The notes beneath the pieces were generated by a model. The model saw nothing but the letters and a program-made list of their open reading frames with translations. It did not search any database and had not been told where the DNA came from. Of a stretch of 64,000 nucleotides of DNA, positions 45,750-58,253 are shown in pieces. The DNA is from Asaia astilbis JCM 15831 (lineage in GTDB: Bacteria > Pseudomonadota > Alphaproteobacteria > Acetobacterales > Acetobacteraceae): NCBI RefSeq assembly GCF_000613845.1, contig NZ_BAJT01000002.1, positions 186,001 to 250,000 on the forward strand. Direction: 5' to 3'. Made by a program: the position numbers and the translations under genes. Each line of letters opens with the position of its first letter. Within the stretch, counting starts at the first letter, position 1.

Positions 45750-48337
45750 ATGTCTTCCGTCATCGTCAGCTCCGGAGCCGTTATCAGCGGATCAACTTCC
45801 GATTATGAGAGTGAGAATAATGTCTCACAATCGGATACATGGAATATAAAAAAAGGCGGCACGACGGTTGACCAAATCAGCTGGGGAACGAGAATCGTTG
45901 AAAGCGGTGGGGTTATGCTCAATCCCTACACCAGCAAAGACTCCAACGATCATCTCAAAGCTGATGCCTACACGTCGGGCGGCAGCATTTATCGTGGTGG
46001 CCGCAGGTACATCTCGTCAGGAGCAAGCTCGGTTGAATTCAGCGTAAAAGACAACGGCACAGCCTCGATATTGGACGGAGGGTATGTCTCCGGAGCACGG
46101 ATAGCAGGCAATGGTCATCCCTGGCAGGATGAAGTTGGCCGCATTGTCGTTGAGACAGCAGGCTCATAGAGACTACTGCCATAAGCGGTGGGTACCTCGC
46201 TTTGGCGGGCGATGGAGCACGCTCCATCAGGACAGAAATTTGGAATGATGGCTTACAAGACGTCGGTTACAATAACGTCGATGAACACACGGGTTCGGCC
46301 ATCTCTGAAAATACCGTTATACACGCTGGCGGTCGACAGGTCATTTACCCGAAAGGATCATCTTCCAACGTAACGGTAGAGGCGAAAGGGATAGCTGTAG
46401 TCAGTGGAGGCCACGCTTCAGAGGTGTTGCTGTCAGGCGCTGTCGGCCCGCTTTGGGAGAGCTCAGTTGCTCGCCTGCTTGTTCTAGATGGTGGCAGTGC
46501 TCAGCATGTAACCGTCAAAGGTGGCTATATTGGCGTTGCTGGCAAAAATGCCGAAACGTCTAACGTTGAGCTTTTGAGCGGCGGACTAATGGATGTCGGT
46601 TACATCAATGTAAGAGAAGATAGCGGCACCGCTCTCGCGCGAAATACGGTCGTTCATAGTGGTGCGAAACAGGTCATTTACCCGCGGGGCTCGTCCTCCG
46701 ACGTCAGAATCGATTCTGGGGGAACAGTCTCTCTAAGTGGCGGAACCTTGTCTGACGCCTATGTCTCAACGGGCGGTTTTATCAGCGCCGTGTCCGGCGG
46801 TTACGGGGGTACGGTTACTGTAGACGGCTTGATGTCGGGAGGCTCAGTGTTTGCTGGCGGAACACTCAACATCAATTCGGGCGCGACGCTGGTCGGCAGG
46901 ATGACCGTAGGTTCGGGCGGATCACTCCAGATTGCATCAGGAGGCAAACTGCTAGGCCGTGCAAAGCTCAATTCCGGCGGCCATGCGACCATAGATCGGA
47001 GCGCTGGAGGCACAATTTTCATGCCGGAAGCCAGCCAGTATGGTCTCCTGTCCCTGACCGGATCGGGCACGCCAACAGTCCTGATTTCCGGCTTCAAAGG
47101 TAATAAGGTCGAGGCTTCTGATCGTATCCGCCTTCAGGATGTAAATCTCAGCGACATTGTTGGCGTCGCTTATCCCGATGCGGACACGGTTCGATTCACG
47201 CTTGAAGACGGCAACTCGCTCTCGCTTAGAATTTCCGGCATTCGAAACAAAGGCTATGAACTCATCAACGACGGTCAGGGAAATACTATTTTTGCGGTTT
47301 GCTTCCTTGAGGGAACGTTAATCAGAACTCCCCTTGGGGAACGAAGAATAGAGTCCATCAAGGCCGGAGAGCAGGTCTTTGTCTTCCATAACGGCTGTGA
47401 AGAAACCCAAAAAGTCGTCTGGTGCGGAATGAAAGAAGTTACACCATCCTGTAGCAATCGTTTCAACACCACCGACTTCCCTGTAAAAATATCGGTCGAC
47501 GCTTTTGGTAAAGGACGACCCTATAAGGACCTTTTTGTTACGCCTGAACATTGTCTGTTTGTTCGTGGCTTCTTCGTTCCTGCCCGCATGCTCGTCAACG
47601 GCAAGAGCATCACCCATGATACAACCTTAAAAACATATCGATATTATCATCTGGAGACCGAAACTCATTCGGTAATCATCGCAGACGGCTTAATGACGGA
47701 GAGCTATCTGGACACAGGAAACCGTGACGAATTCGCCAAACAGTCGGACAAGCCGCGTTCAGCCATGACGCAAAACTGTGCGAAAAAGTCGGCTGCTCCC
47801 CTGAATGTCTCTCGTGAGTTCGTCGAACAAGTCTGGAGAGAACTGGCTTGTAAAGCTGACGTTGAAATTCCTTCGCTTGTGACCACTACAGGCAGACCAG
47901 CATTTCATCTCGAAACCGGTGAAGGCACTATAATCAAACCCTCACGGGTCTGCGGCGATCGTTACGTCTTTCAGATACCGTTCGACACGACGCTTTTGTA
48001 TCTCTGTTCGCGAAGCGCAAAGCCAAGTGACGCTATCGGGCCCTTTGTTGACGACCGGCGTACACTCGGAGTTCTAGTTGGCGAGATCACTCTTTTCGCA
48101 GCGAATGCGACTAAGGTGATCGACGTCGCAACGTTTCTGACACATGCTCGAGGGTGGCTTGAGCCTGAAAATGCCTCGTCTCGCTGGACGACGGGAAGAG
48201 GCGCACTACCGATTGGGCGAGCGACCCGCGACCACGAATTGCGTATGATTGCGATACAAATCCTGGCCTTAGGACCTTACGGTTCGGCGAATAACGCTCC
48301 TCCCGTCGAGAGCCAGCCTCAACCCGTCGCCCATTGA
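45750..48337 (+). CDS. Large repeat surface protein with C-terminal Hint domain (one frame break)
   Basis: About 862 residues after repair. The N-terminal two thirds are serine/glycine repeats of the autotransporter passenger strand-loop-strand type (SGGxxxVSSGG, VIYPKGSSSNVTV, VIYPRGSSSDVRI) that should form a beta-helix. From residue about 525 a Hint (Hedgehog/intein-type) domain follows: VCFLEGTLIRTPLGERRIESIKAGEQV with the nucleophilic Cys, and DLFVTPEHCLFVRGFFVPARML with the conserved TPxH block. It ends in a further 200 residues of unknown fold. Hint proteins of this kind are common in acetic acid bacteria; self-cleavage or crosslinking is possible. One base is missing near 46168, making a false stop. 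Confidence 0.7.
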
Positions 48338-48365
48338 ATACTGGCAATTCTTTGCCGGAAAAAAA

Positions 48366-48383
48366 GGGGGGGGAGCCCCCCCC
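48366..48383. terminator. G8/C8 hairpin after the Hint protein gene
   Basis: Eight G (48366-48373), AG, then eight C (48376-48383), flanked by AAAAA. It forms a very stable small hairpin about 30 bases after the stop. Long pure G and C runs survive here although shorter runs elsewhere seem to have lost a base. Confidence 0.45.
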
Positions 48384-49928
<1,545 letters not shown>

Positions 49929-49949
49929 CACCGGCCTTCTTCACGTTTG

Positions 49950-49985
49950 AAAAAACCCCGCCGGAGTGATCCGGCGGGGTTTTTC
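49950..49985. terminator. Bidirectional terminator between gfo and clpB
   Basis: AAAAACCCCGCCGG (from 49951) pairs perfectly with CCGGCGGGGTTTTT (to 49984) around a six-base loop. T-runs on both strands make it a textbook intrinsic terminator for the two convergent genes. Confidence 0.9.
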
Positions 49986-50025
49986 GTTTCGGGGCGGCGG
50001 CGGCGTCGCCTGCGTAGAAATTGAG

Positions 50026-52627
50026 TCAGTCGAGTTCGGCCTGCTGGCCATTGATGACAAGCCCCTTGTCATTGGCAGACACCCGCACTGTCCTGCCATC
50101 CAGAACGCTACCATCCAGTATCAGCCCGGCCAGCGTATTCTGAAGGCTGCGCTGGATGACCCGCTTCAATGGACGTGCTCCATAGACCGGGTCATATCCC
50201 GCATCGGCCAACCAGTCATCGGCAGCCTGATCCATATCCAGCTCGATTTTACGGTCATCGAGAAGTTCACGCAGGCGCTTGAGCTGAATGGAGACGATGC
50301 GATTCATATCGGCGCGCTGCAAGCGCGAGAACAGAACGATTTCATCCAGACGGTTTAGAAATTCCGGTCGGAAATGATTACGCACGACAGCATGACCTGC
50401 GCATGGACCAGAGCTGCACTCTCTCCATCCGGCTGATTGGCCAGAATTTCCGAACCGAGATTGGAGGTCAGAATGATGATCGTATTGCGGAAATCGACAA
50501 CACGACCCTGCCCGTCTGTCAGTCGGCCGTCATCAAGCACCTGAAGAAGAATATTGAACACATCCTCATGCGCCTTCTCACTTCGTCGAACAAGATGACC
50601 TGATAGGGCCTACGCCTGACGGCCTCGGTCAGAACGCCGCCCTCTTCGTACCCGACATAGCCGGGAGGAGCACCAACCAGACGGGAGACGGCGTGCTTCT
50701 CCATGAACTCGCTCATATCGACGCGAAGCATGGCGCGGTCGTCATCGAACAGGAACTGCGCGAGCGCTTTTGCAAGCTCCGTCTTGCCAACACCGGTCGG
50801 CCCAAGAAACAGGAACGATCCGATTGGCCGGTTAGGGTCCTGCAAGCCGGCGCGTGCACGCCGGACCGCATTCGAGACGGCTTTGAGTGCAGGCTCCTGC
50901 CCTACGACCCGTTCACGCAAGGCATCTTCCATGCGCAGCAGCTTGGCGCGCTCGCCTTCGAGCATGCGATCCACCGGGACACCGGTCCAGCGCGAGACCA
51001 CCGAGGCAATGCCCTGATCGGTTACCGCTTCGCTGAACAGCCCTGCCTGATCGGCCTCTTTCTGCTCCTGCTGCTGGGACTCTTCAATCTTGCGCTCGAG
51101 GCTGGGGATCGTCGCATACATGAGCTCGGAGGCCTTGCCGAGATCGCCTTTACGCTGCGCAACCTCTACTTCCGAACGGGCTTGGTCCAGCTGCTCTTTC
51201 AGCTTCTGAACCGCGTGAACACGATCCTTTTCCGCATGCCAGGCTGCACCGATTGTATCGGATTGCTCCTGAAGATCGGCAAGCTCCACCTCGAGCTTGA
51301 CCAAACGCTCACGGCTCGCGCTGTCTTCTTCCTTCCGGATGGCTTCACGTTCGATCTTGAGCTGGATAATCCGCCTGTCGAGTTCATCCAGAGCTTCGGG
51401 CTTGCTGTCGATCTGCATGCGGAGGCGACTTGCAGCCTCATCCATCAGATCGATGGCTTTATCCGGCAGAAAGCGATCCGTGATGTAGCGGTTAGAAAGC
51501 GTGGCTGCAGCTACAAGGGCGCCATCGGTGATCCGAACGCCGTGATGCAGCTCGTATTTTTCCTTGATACCGCGCAGGATCGAAATCGTATCAGCGACCG
51601 ACGGCTCACCAACGAAGACTGGCTGGAAACGCCGGGCAAGGGCCGCGTCCTTCTCGATGTATTTGCGATACTCGTCCAGCGTCGTTGCACCGATGCAGTG
51701 CAGGACACCACGAGCAAGCTCAGGCTTGATGAGATTCGACGCATCCATGGCCCCGTCCGAGCGTCCCGCTCCGACGAGAGTATGCATCTCGTCGATGAAA
51801 AGGATGACCTCTCCCTCGGCACTCTCTATTTCCTTCAGCACCGCTTTGAGGCGCTCTTCGAATTCACCGCGAAATTTGGCTCCGGCGACCAGAGCGCCCA
51901 TATCGAGAGAGAGTAGCTTCTTGTTGCGAAGGGCTTCGGGCACGTCCCCGTTGACGATGCGCAAGGCGAGACCCTCGACAATAGCCGTCTTGCCTACGCC
52001 CGGCTCGCCGATCAGAACCGGATTGTTCTTGGTGCGTCGTGCCAGAACCTGAATCGCGCGACGGATTTCTTCGTCACGACCGATGACCGGATCGAGCTTA
52101 CCAGTCTGGGCGACTGCCGTGACGTCACGGGCGTATTTCTTCAGGGCGTCAAAGCCTGCTTCGGCATTGGCGCTGTCGACCACCCGCCCCTTGCGAAGCT
52201 GCACGACAGCGCGTTCAAGCGCATTTGCATCCGCCTTACCCCCGCTCAAAGCCTGACCCGCTGCTGTTTTGCTTCCAGCCAGCGCGACGAGAAGACGGTC
52301 TTGCGCGACAAAACTGTCCCCTGCCCGCTGGGCATCCTGCTCTGCTGCATCGAGGGTACGGACAAGATCCGGCGTCGGCTGAGGCTGACCGGCGCCGCCC
52401 CCTTGCACTTTTGGCAATCGGCTCAACGCCGCGTCGTTGGCTTTGCGGACGGCTTCGGAGTCTCCCCCGGCTGCGCGGATTAGTCCAGACGCAGCCCCTT
52501 CCGGGTCATCCAGCAGGGCTTTGAGCAAATGCTCCGGGGTCAGTTGCTGATGGTAGTCACGAAGCGCAATTGTTGAGGCGGCCTGCAGAAATCCGCGGCT
52601 CCGTTCGGTAAATTTCTCAATATTCAT
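50026..52627 (-). CDS. clpB: ATP-dependent disaggregase ClpB (two frame breaks)
   Basis: About 868 residues after repair. N-terminal Clp repeats ([22 protein letters not shown]), first AAA domain ([28 protein letters not shown]), the long coiled-coil middle domain (residues about 400-520, [21 protein letters not shown]), second AAA domain ([14 protein letters not shown]) and the C-terminal [10 protein letters not shown] to ELD. ClpB rescues aggregated proteins with DnaK. One base is missing near 50578, inside Walker B of the second AAA domain (VILFDEV then [12 protein letters not shown]), and one near 50390. As it is a conserved housekeeping chaperone, assembly error is likely. A sigma32-type promoter lies upstream. 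Confidence 0.9.
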
Positions 52628-52714
52628 CGTATCACCTTGCTCACAGGCCCCCGAAGGCGGCCGGTTGCGACAGCGCGAACCCCGTTATGGCAGTCCACAC
52701 AATATCTTACTGAC

Positions 52715-52744
52715 AAGATGGGACCGCCGCGCGCGCCTGCCAAG
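52715..52744 (-). promoter_or_regulatory. Candidate RpoH (sigma32) heat-shock promoter of clpB
   Basis: On the minus strand CTTGG (52744-52740) serves as -35 and CCCATCTT (52722-52715) as -10, with 17 bases between, close to the CTTGAAA-N13/17-CCCCATNT heat-shock consensus. It lies 88 to 117 bases upstream of the clpB start, in front of a known heat-shock gene. Confidence 0.6.
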
Positions 52745-53184
52745 GATTTCTGTCAAAAATACAAAGGCTGCGTCACGTCGACCCGGAAGTTGATGGAGAC
52801 GCTTGTCGTGGCAAGCTTGAGAAAGACAATTAAGGAGGTACCGGTCATCGCTGGAAGACTTTTCTGCCATCACCGAATGGTCAGCGGTGACGCCTGAGGT
52901 GCAGGACAAAGCATGCTGAACCCGAACCTCATGGCCATGTCACAAAACCGAATGGGGAGAGACTCCCTCGGCATCTTCATTGGACTGAAATCGTATAATC
53001 ACTGAGCTCTAGTTGGTGGGCGGTTGTTATCTTCAGCTTTGAAGACCCGTCCTGCGTCGCATTTGTGTAGCAGGACCGAAAACACGCTGTTAAACAAGGA
53101 CTTATCGTCATCGAACTTGACAGCGTAATGAACTCGTGTGTCCTTCCGCGTCAGAAAACAGTCTTAATAGGAAAAGCCGCAAGC
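52745..53184. other. 440-bp gene-free stretch between clpB and a glycosyltransferase gene
   Basis: Divergent promoter region beyond the clpB promoter. Short frames here have no support. A small palindromic stretch around CACCGAATGGTCAGCGGTG (about 52872) is imperfect. Confidence 0.3.
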
Positions 53185-54150
53185 ATGTCTATCCCAGCCA
53201 AGGCGCATTTTTGTTGGATTGGTACCAAACTCCCTTGGATGTATGCTTTTGCGGTGCTCTCTGCTGCGGATAATAGCGGCCTTGATGAGATCATTCTTCA
53301 CCACACAGACACTCTGGAAGAAGGCGAGGTCAAGAGAACTCTCCTCTCAGATCCCCGAATTACGCTGAGGAAGTTCGACCCCACAGAAGAATTGATCGGG
53401 ATCGCGAGAGACGCAGACCTTCCTGATTTGAGCCTCAGCGATCTCTACGGGAAGATCGCGTCCCCGGCAGCAAAATCGGATCTTCTGCGATACGCTTTGT
53501 TGTTCAGATATGGTGGCATCTATCTGGACATGGATACGGTTACCGTCAAACCGTTGCTCACTCTTCTGAAAAACGATCCTTTTATCGGCTCAGAGATCAT
53601 CGTCTGGCCCCCGCATGTGAGAGGCTCTCGCTCTCACCTTCTGAAGACGAAACACAAAATTTTGTCTGTCGTGAGGACCGTCTGTCGGTGCGTTCCCCAT
53701 GGCTGGAAAGCGTTTCGAAAAATCGAATTCCTGTTCCCCCAGGGTTTCAATGGCGCAATCATGGGGGCCTCGGCTCGTCATGACTGGATACGCGAGTGCA
53801 TGCGCGCGATGGTTTCCCTTCCTGCGGAAATCCAGGTCAAACCTTACTCCATTGGACCGCATCTTCTTCATGAGACGATCACTCACTCCAAAGTAAAGGT
53901 TTATCCGCCGAAGTTTTTCTACCCGATCTCGACCGAAATCTCTCAACATCTCTTCCGGTCTTATGCTGCCGTGGATGCAGAGAAGATCTTATATGCAGAA
54001 ACCAATATCGTTCATTGGTATGCCTCAGTAAGAACGAAGAGTATCGTAGGAAAGATCACCCCGGATTACATCAGAGATCAGAAGAAAACGCAGATGTATG
54101 CTGCAATCGTCAACCAGGCCGTCCCGTCTCTTTTCGCGGCAATCAAGTAG
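53185..54150 (+). CDS. GT32-like glycosyltransferase
   Basis: 321 residues from MSIPAKAHFCWIGTKLPWMYAFAVL; this start is typical of the family, whereas the frame start at 53128 only adds 19 unsupported residues. The DXD sugar-nucleotide motif is visible in RYGGIYLDMDTVTVKPL near residue 115, preceded by AAKSDLLRYALLF, both hallmarks of the Gly_transf_sug/OCH1-type (GT32) family. No signal or membrane anchor is seen, so it works at the cytoplasmic face, probably on surface polysaccharide. Donor and acceptor are unknown. A second glycosyltransferase gene follows convergently. Confidence 0.8.
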   Translation: MSIPAKAHFCWIGTKLPWMYAFAVLSAADNSGLDEIILHHTDTLEEGEVKRTLLSDPRITLRKFDPTEELIGIARDADLPDLSLSDLYGKIASPAAKSDLLRYALLFRYGGIYLDMDTVTVKPLLTLLKNDPFIGSEIIVWPPHVRGSRSHLLKTKHKILSVVRTVCRCVPHGWKAFRKIEFLFPQGFNGAIMGASARHDWIRECMRAMVSLPAEIQVKPYSIGPHLLHETITHSKVKVYPPKFFYPISTEISQHLFRSYAAVDAEKILYAETNIVHWYASVRTKSIVGKITPDYIRDQKKTQMYAAIVNQAVPSLFAAIK

Positions 54151-54444
54151 GGATGAGATTGCCCCCTTCGTCGAACGACATGTCAGGCTGCAATCATCAG
54201 GATTGAGAGCAAAGCGTGAGATGCTGACGGGCACAGCCTCTGCCTCACTTCTGATAATCTCATCGGGCTTCGCGCTCATGCACTGGATCGCCGTGCTCGC
54301 CCTATGAGGCGACTGGCAAGCTGGAAATACCTCGATCCGGTCTGGCTTGCTATCGACATGGTATAACAAGGCCCTCAGTACGAGGCTATCTGCCCCTATC
54401 GGCAAGCTCGCCTGAGCGTTAAGCCTGCCGATAAGCGCCTCACA
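54151..54444. other. 294-bp gap between convergent glycosyltransferase genes
   Basis: No clear terminator hairpin or supported gene. A plus-strand frame ends at 54307 with a hydrophobic 28-residue tail from about 54221, too weak to call. Confidence 0.3.
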
Positions 54445-55946
54445 TCACACCGATGCCGTTTCCGGGCGGCGCTGCATCTCGAATTCCTTCAAAGAGAAGA
54501 CCCGGCCAAAGATCTCGATCTGATCTGTCTGGAGATAGACCTGGGCCCCGGGGATTGTCAGCCGGACGAATCTGCCAACACACCGGCCTCGTCCCGCCAG
54601 CTGAACGGTTTCCCCTCAAGACCTCCAAAGACGTCGGCACCGGTACACTCGACGATTGTCTTCCAGAAGAAGCGGTCATGGGAGACTTCGATTTTAAAAT
54701 CTCTTAGCCGATCCATGACACCGTCGAGACGATTGAAAATCTTGACCTCATGGATGTGGCTGAGTGCACCGAGATCGACCATCCACCACGGGTTGGTCTC
54801 CAAAGCGGTATGATGTTGCGGGCGCCCCGTGAGACGCCCGGAGACGGCACGGCACGCATCCTCGTCGCGCGAACCGGAATGCAATGTCGAGCTTTGCGTT
54901 GCGCGCTTCCCTTCAGAGAGCAGCGCCCAGTCCGACCCGGCGACCAGTGTCGACTGCCATGCCGGGGCCAGCAACGCATTCCAGTATGTGCACAGATAAA
55001 GATCGGAGACGGCGTTGAAATCAGCGTGATACGCCTGACGTGCCTCCTCGCTTTTTCCCGCCCAATGCGCCTGTGCTCCGAATTCGCCTTTGGTGCCGCG
55101 CGCCACACGACGATCGAAATCCTCATCCGACCGAATATTGAAATGGGCGATATATCCGGCTTCAGCCAGACGGGTCCGCCGACTTTCTGCGTTGAGGAAG
55201 GCCCAGGCATTGTCCGGAAAATTGTCGTAATAGCCCGCCATGGACTCACCGAGCATGTTGCAGGCTCTTACCGGCCCACCCAGCGCAAGAAGATCGTGAT
55301 GGAACGCCACCTGCGGCTTCTCGAAAGAAAGCCGATAGGAAACTGCACCCGCCTTGGCAAGGATCTTGGTAAAGGGCGACGCTCCCTCTTCACGCCTGGT
55401 ATAATTCGTCAGGACGCTGCCCTTGGGCCTCACGTGATGCCCATTATGCCCGTACCCGCACCAGTTGAGATAAACGGCGTCGAACATCCCGCCGAAGCGT
55501 TCGCTGACACTGTTGATGTCATTACTGCCGGGAAGACACACAAACTCGTCCAGATCGAGGAACATGAGCCATTTGGTCTCATGAGCGTGATGTCTGAGGA
55601 AATGGCGATACATCTGGAGCTGCTCGCCGAGATAACGATAGTGATGAAACGTGAGGAACGGATCGCTACCCTGAACAAAAGGAAGAACAGCTTCGTAAAG
55701 CGCAGTTGGATCGTCGTCATTACAGTACAGATAAACGTGATCGAACCCGATCGAGCGATGATAGCTCAGCCATTCGGCGATGTTCTCGGACTCCCAACGC
55801 GCGCAGGCCACCAGAACATGACGATAACGTGCCTGAGGCCAGATCCCCTTGTTGCGGGCAACGGCAAGTGGAAGCCTGCCAAAACTGCTGAGATCCTGAA
55901 TATCGGCCTGTGTGGGTGTGGACGGCGACATATCTGCTCTGGTCAT
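54445..55946 (-). CDS. Family 2/GT92-like glycosyltransferase with C-terminal discoidin-like domain (one frame break)
   Basis: About 500 residues after repair. The N-terminal two thirds are a glycosyltransferase: VLVACARWESENIAEWLSYH, DHVYLYCNDDDPTALYEAV, and the metal motif in WLMFLDLDEFVCLPG. This is the glycosyltransferase 2_4/GT92 pattern. From residue about 335 a F5/8 type C (discoidin)-like module follows (ATQSSTLHSGS, NPWWMVDLGALSHIHEVKIFNRLD). One base is missing near 54563; restoring it extends the module to LTIPGAQVYLQTDQIEIFGRVF and a stop at 54445. A carbohydrate-binding tail on a glycosyltransferase could anchor it to its acceptor polysaccharide. Role inferred: surface polysaccharide. 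Confidence 0.75.
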
Positions 55947-56185
55947 CCTGATCTGGGTTTAACGGTCAATGGTCTTACTCAATAGAGACGAGCTTATGCC
56001 CGTTACTTTGGGAGCACACCAGCCATTACCTTAATTTCCATATCCGGAAACCCATAGTGAATTCTTGTGACTGCCTGACCCAAGGAGGCAATCACCGTGT
56101 ATCCGGATCGTCCATGACAGTCCTTTTAGAAACCGTAGCCGTCTCTCCGTGTTGTCTGAAATGCTATCATGACAGGATTGACAGA

Positions 56186-57441
56186 ATGAACGATCTTCTC
56201 TCGCCCATGCTTCTGCCTGAGACCAGCTGGGTGCGCCGCGCCGCCCACCGCCACTGGCTTGCCGCACAAGGCCGTCGTCTGCTGCGCTTCGCTCAGGCAT
56301 CGCGCATGGAGGGGGGATTTGGTGCACTCGGGCGCGACGGCAAACTCCCCGCCAACGCCGAAGCAGATGGCATTCTCACCGCGCGATGGTGCATTCTTTC
56401 GCAATGGCCGCCTTGCAAGGCATTCCCGGCTGCCTGCCCCTCGTCAATCACGGCGTAAAGGCTCTGCTCGGCCCCCTGCACGATAAGCAACACGGTGGCT
56501 GGTACGAAGCGGCCTCCGATCCCGGCGCACGCAAGCAAGCTTATCTTCACGCCTTCGTCGCTCTGGCAGGATCATCGGCCAAGCTGCTCAGTGTCGAAGG
56601 CGGTGAAAAGCTGATGTCTCTGGCAACCGAAATTCTGGAGACACGCTACTGGTCTGAAGAAGAAGGCGTGATGCGCGAGAGCTTTGCCGCGGACTGGAGC
56701 GATGAGGAAGATTACCGCGGTGCGAACGCCAATATGCACTCGACTGAGGCCTGTCTGGCTTTGGCCGACATCACAGGCAATGATGAATGGCTGAACAGGG
56801 CCCACCTCATCGTTCATCGCTTCGTCCATGAAATTGCCGGCAGCCACGACCACTGCATGCCCGAGCATTTCGATCGCAACTGGACCCTTCTGCGCGACTA
56901 CAACAAGGACAATCCGACAGACTCGCTACGTCCCTATGGCATGACACCGGGTCACTTTTCCGAATGGGCACATCTCACGCTCAAGGTCGAGGCCGCCCTC
57001 CTGCGTCGCGAAGGCATTGCCCCAAGCTGGATGCTCCAGGACGCCCGTGCTCTGCTCGACTCAGCCTTACGCTATGGCTGGGCACCCGACGGCAAGCCCG
57101 GAATGGTCTATACAATCGACTGGGACCATAAGCCTCACGTCACTGTCAGAGCACATTGGGTTCAGGCGGAGACAGTCACGGCTGCCGTCAACCTGCTCAA
57201 GCGCACAGGAAGCCCTGCCTATGAGAGCTGGTATCGCAAGGTCTGGGATTACATTGCCGAAGCCCTGATCGATAATGATCAGGGAGGCTGGCTCAACGAA
57301 GTCGATGCCGAGGGCCGCGTTTCGGAAGAGGTCTATCCCGACAAGGCGGATCTCTATCACGCTTTTCAGGCAACAGTAGCGCCGATCCTGCCTCTGTCGC
57401 CCTGCCTGACACTCGCCCTGCGTGAGTCAGACATCGTGTGA
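56186..57441 (+). CDS. AGE family sugar epimerase/isomerase (one frame break)
   Basis: About 418 residues after repair, an alpha/alpha-barrel of the N-acylglucosamine 2-epimerase (AGE) superfamily, which includes mannose isomerase YihS and cellobiose epimerases. Motifs: LLGPLHDKQHGGWYEAAS, KQAYLHAFVALAGSS, ANANMHSTEACLALAD, MTPGHFSEWAHLTLKVEAAL and HWVQAETVTAAVNLL; several histidines in the barrel centre are the likely catalytic residues. The start MNDLLSPML at 56186 follows an AGGA site; one base is missing near 56385 (ILTARM then VHSFAMAALQ). Sugar substrate uncertain, probably mannose/glucose or a phosphate ester. Confidence 0.8.
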
Positions 57442-57448
57442 CGTGGCT

Positions 57449-57483
57449 CGCCCTCTGCGCAGAGCAAAATCACGCAGAGGGCG
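57449..57483. terminator. 11-bp hairpin between convergent epimerase and exported-protein genes
   Basis: CGCCCTCTGCG (57449-57459) and CGCAGAGGGCG (57473-57483) pair perfectly around a 13-base loop, eight bases after one stop and eight before the other. It can serve both convergent transcripts although no T-run follows. Confidence 0.65.
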
Positions 57484-57491
57484 GCGTCAGA

Positions 57492-58214
57492 CTATTCCGT
57501 ACCGCCGGGGGGCTGAATCTGATCGTATCCGGTCGAACCTGGCGGTGCGCCGCGTGGCACTGAGGGTTCGTCGGAGACGTGAACAGCCTGAAGCCGATCC
57601 GGCCCAAGCCGGCGGGCAACCACGAGATTGCCAAACGCTGTCTGGTACCCCGATCCCTCAGCATAAATCGGTGCCCCGACACGCAGGAAGCGGGGACGCG
57701 CGCCTGACGCGGGCACGCGCAACACGGTTCCGGTGTTCAGAAGAGCCCCGTTAAGGGCGCCATCACCATCATGAAGCAGACGCTCAATATGGCCTTCGGC
57801 TCTGGCTGGCGGTGCTGCTGTCACAAGCTCAGGCATGGGCGCCGCACAGACGTCCATTTTATCACTCAAGGCAAAGGCCCGAACCAGCCTCAGCCCCGGA
57901 GCTGCCAGACCTCTGACATCTAGAACAGCCCCTGCGCGCAAGGTGTGATCCTGCGCTGCGAGGCCTGGCGGCATCTCTACCTCGGTGCCATCGGTCAGAA
58001 TGGCACCCACGGCATCACCCTGCGTCCCGGGCAACAGGCGCTCGATCCGCCCGGTAAAGCGCGGCAGGCTCGATACGTCGAACACACAATTCATGCCCAT
58101 CACGGGCTGGGCCTTGAGCGGGGGCGGATTGGCAGCATGCGCGATGAGTGGCGCGTATGCTGTCATGGCGAAAACGCCTAGTGAGACTGAAAGTCCTCTT
58201 GCCCAGTGTTTCAT
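57492..58214 (-). CDS. Exported protein of unknown function
   Basis: 240 residues. A signal peptide (MKHWARGLSVSLGVFAMTAYAPLIAHAAN) is clear. The mature part holds two similar beta-rich segments (FTGRIERLLPGTQGDAVGAILTDGTEVEMPPG and EGHIERLLHDGDGALNGALLNTGTVLRVPAS), a duplicated small OB-like or DUF5666-like unit. The C-terminus is proline/glycine rich. Function unknown. It lies 39 bases after purH on the same strand, so could be co-transcribed, without metabolic logic. Confidence 0.7.
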   Translation of the reverse strand: MKHWARGLSVSLGVFAMTAYAPLIAHAANPPPLKAQPVMGMNCVFDVSSLPRFTGRIERLLPGTQGDAVGAILTDGTEVEMPPGLAAQDHTLRAGAVLDVRGLAAPGLRLVRAFALSDKMDVCAAPMPELVTAAPPARAEGHIERLLHDGDGALNGALLNTGTVLRVPASGARPRFLRVGAPIYAEGSGYQTAFGNLVVARRLGPDRLQAVHVSDEPSVPRGAPPGSTGYDQIQPPGGTE

Positions 58215-58253
58215 CTTGCCCCCTGTAAGCCTTGTCCCGCATGCACGCGGTCC

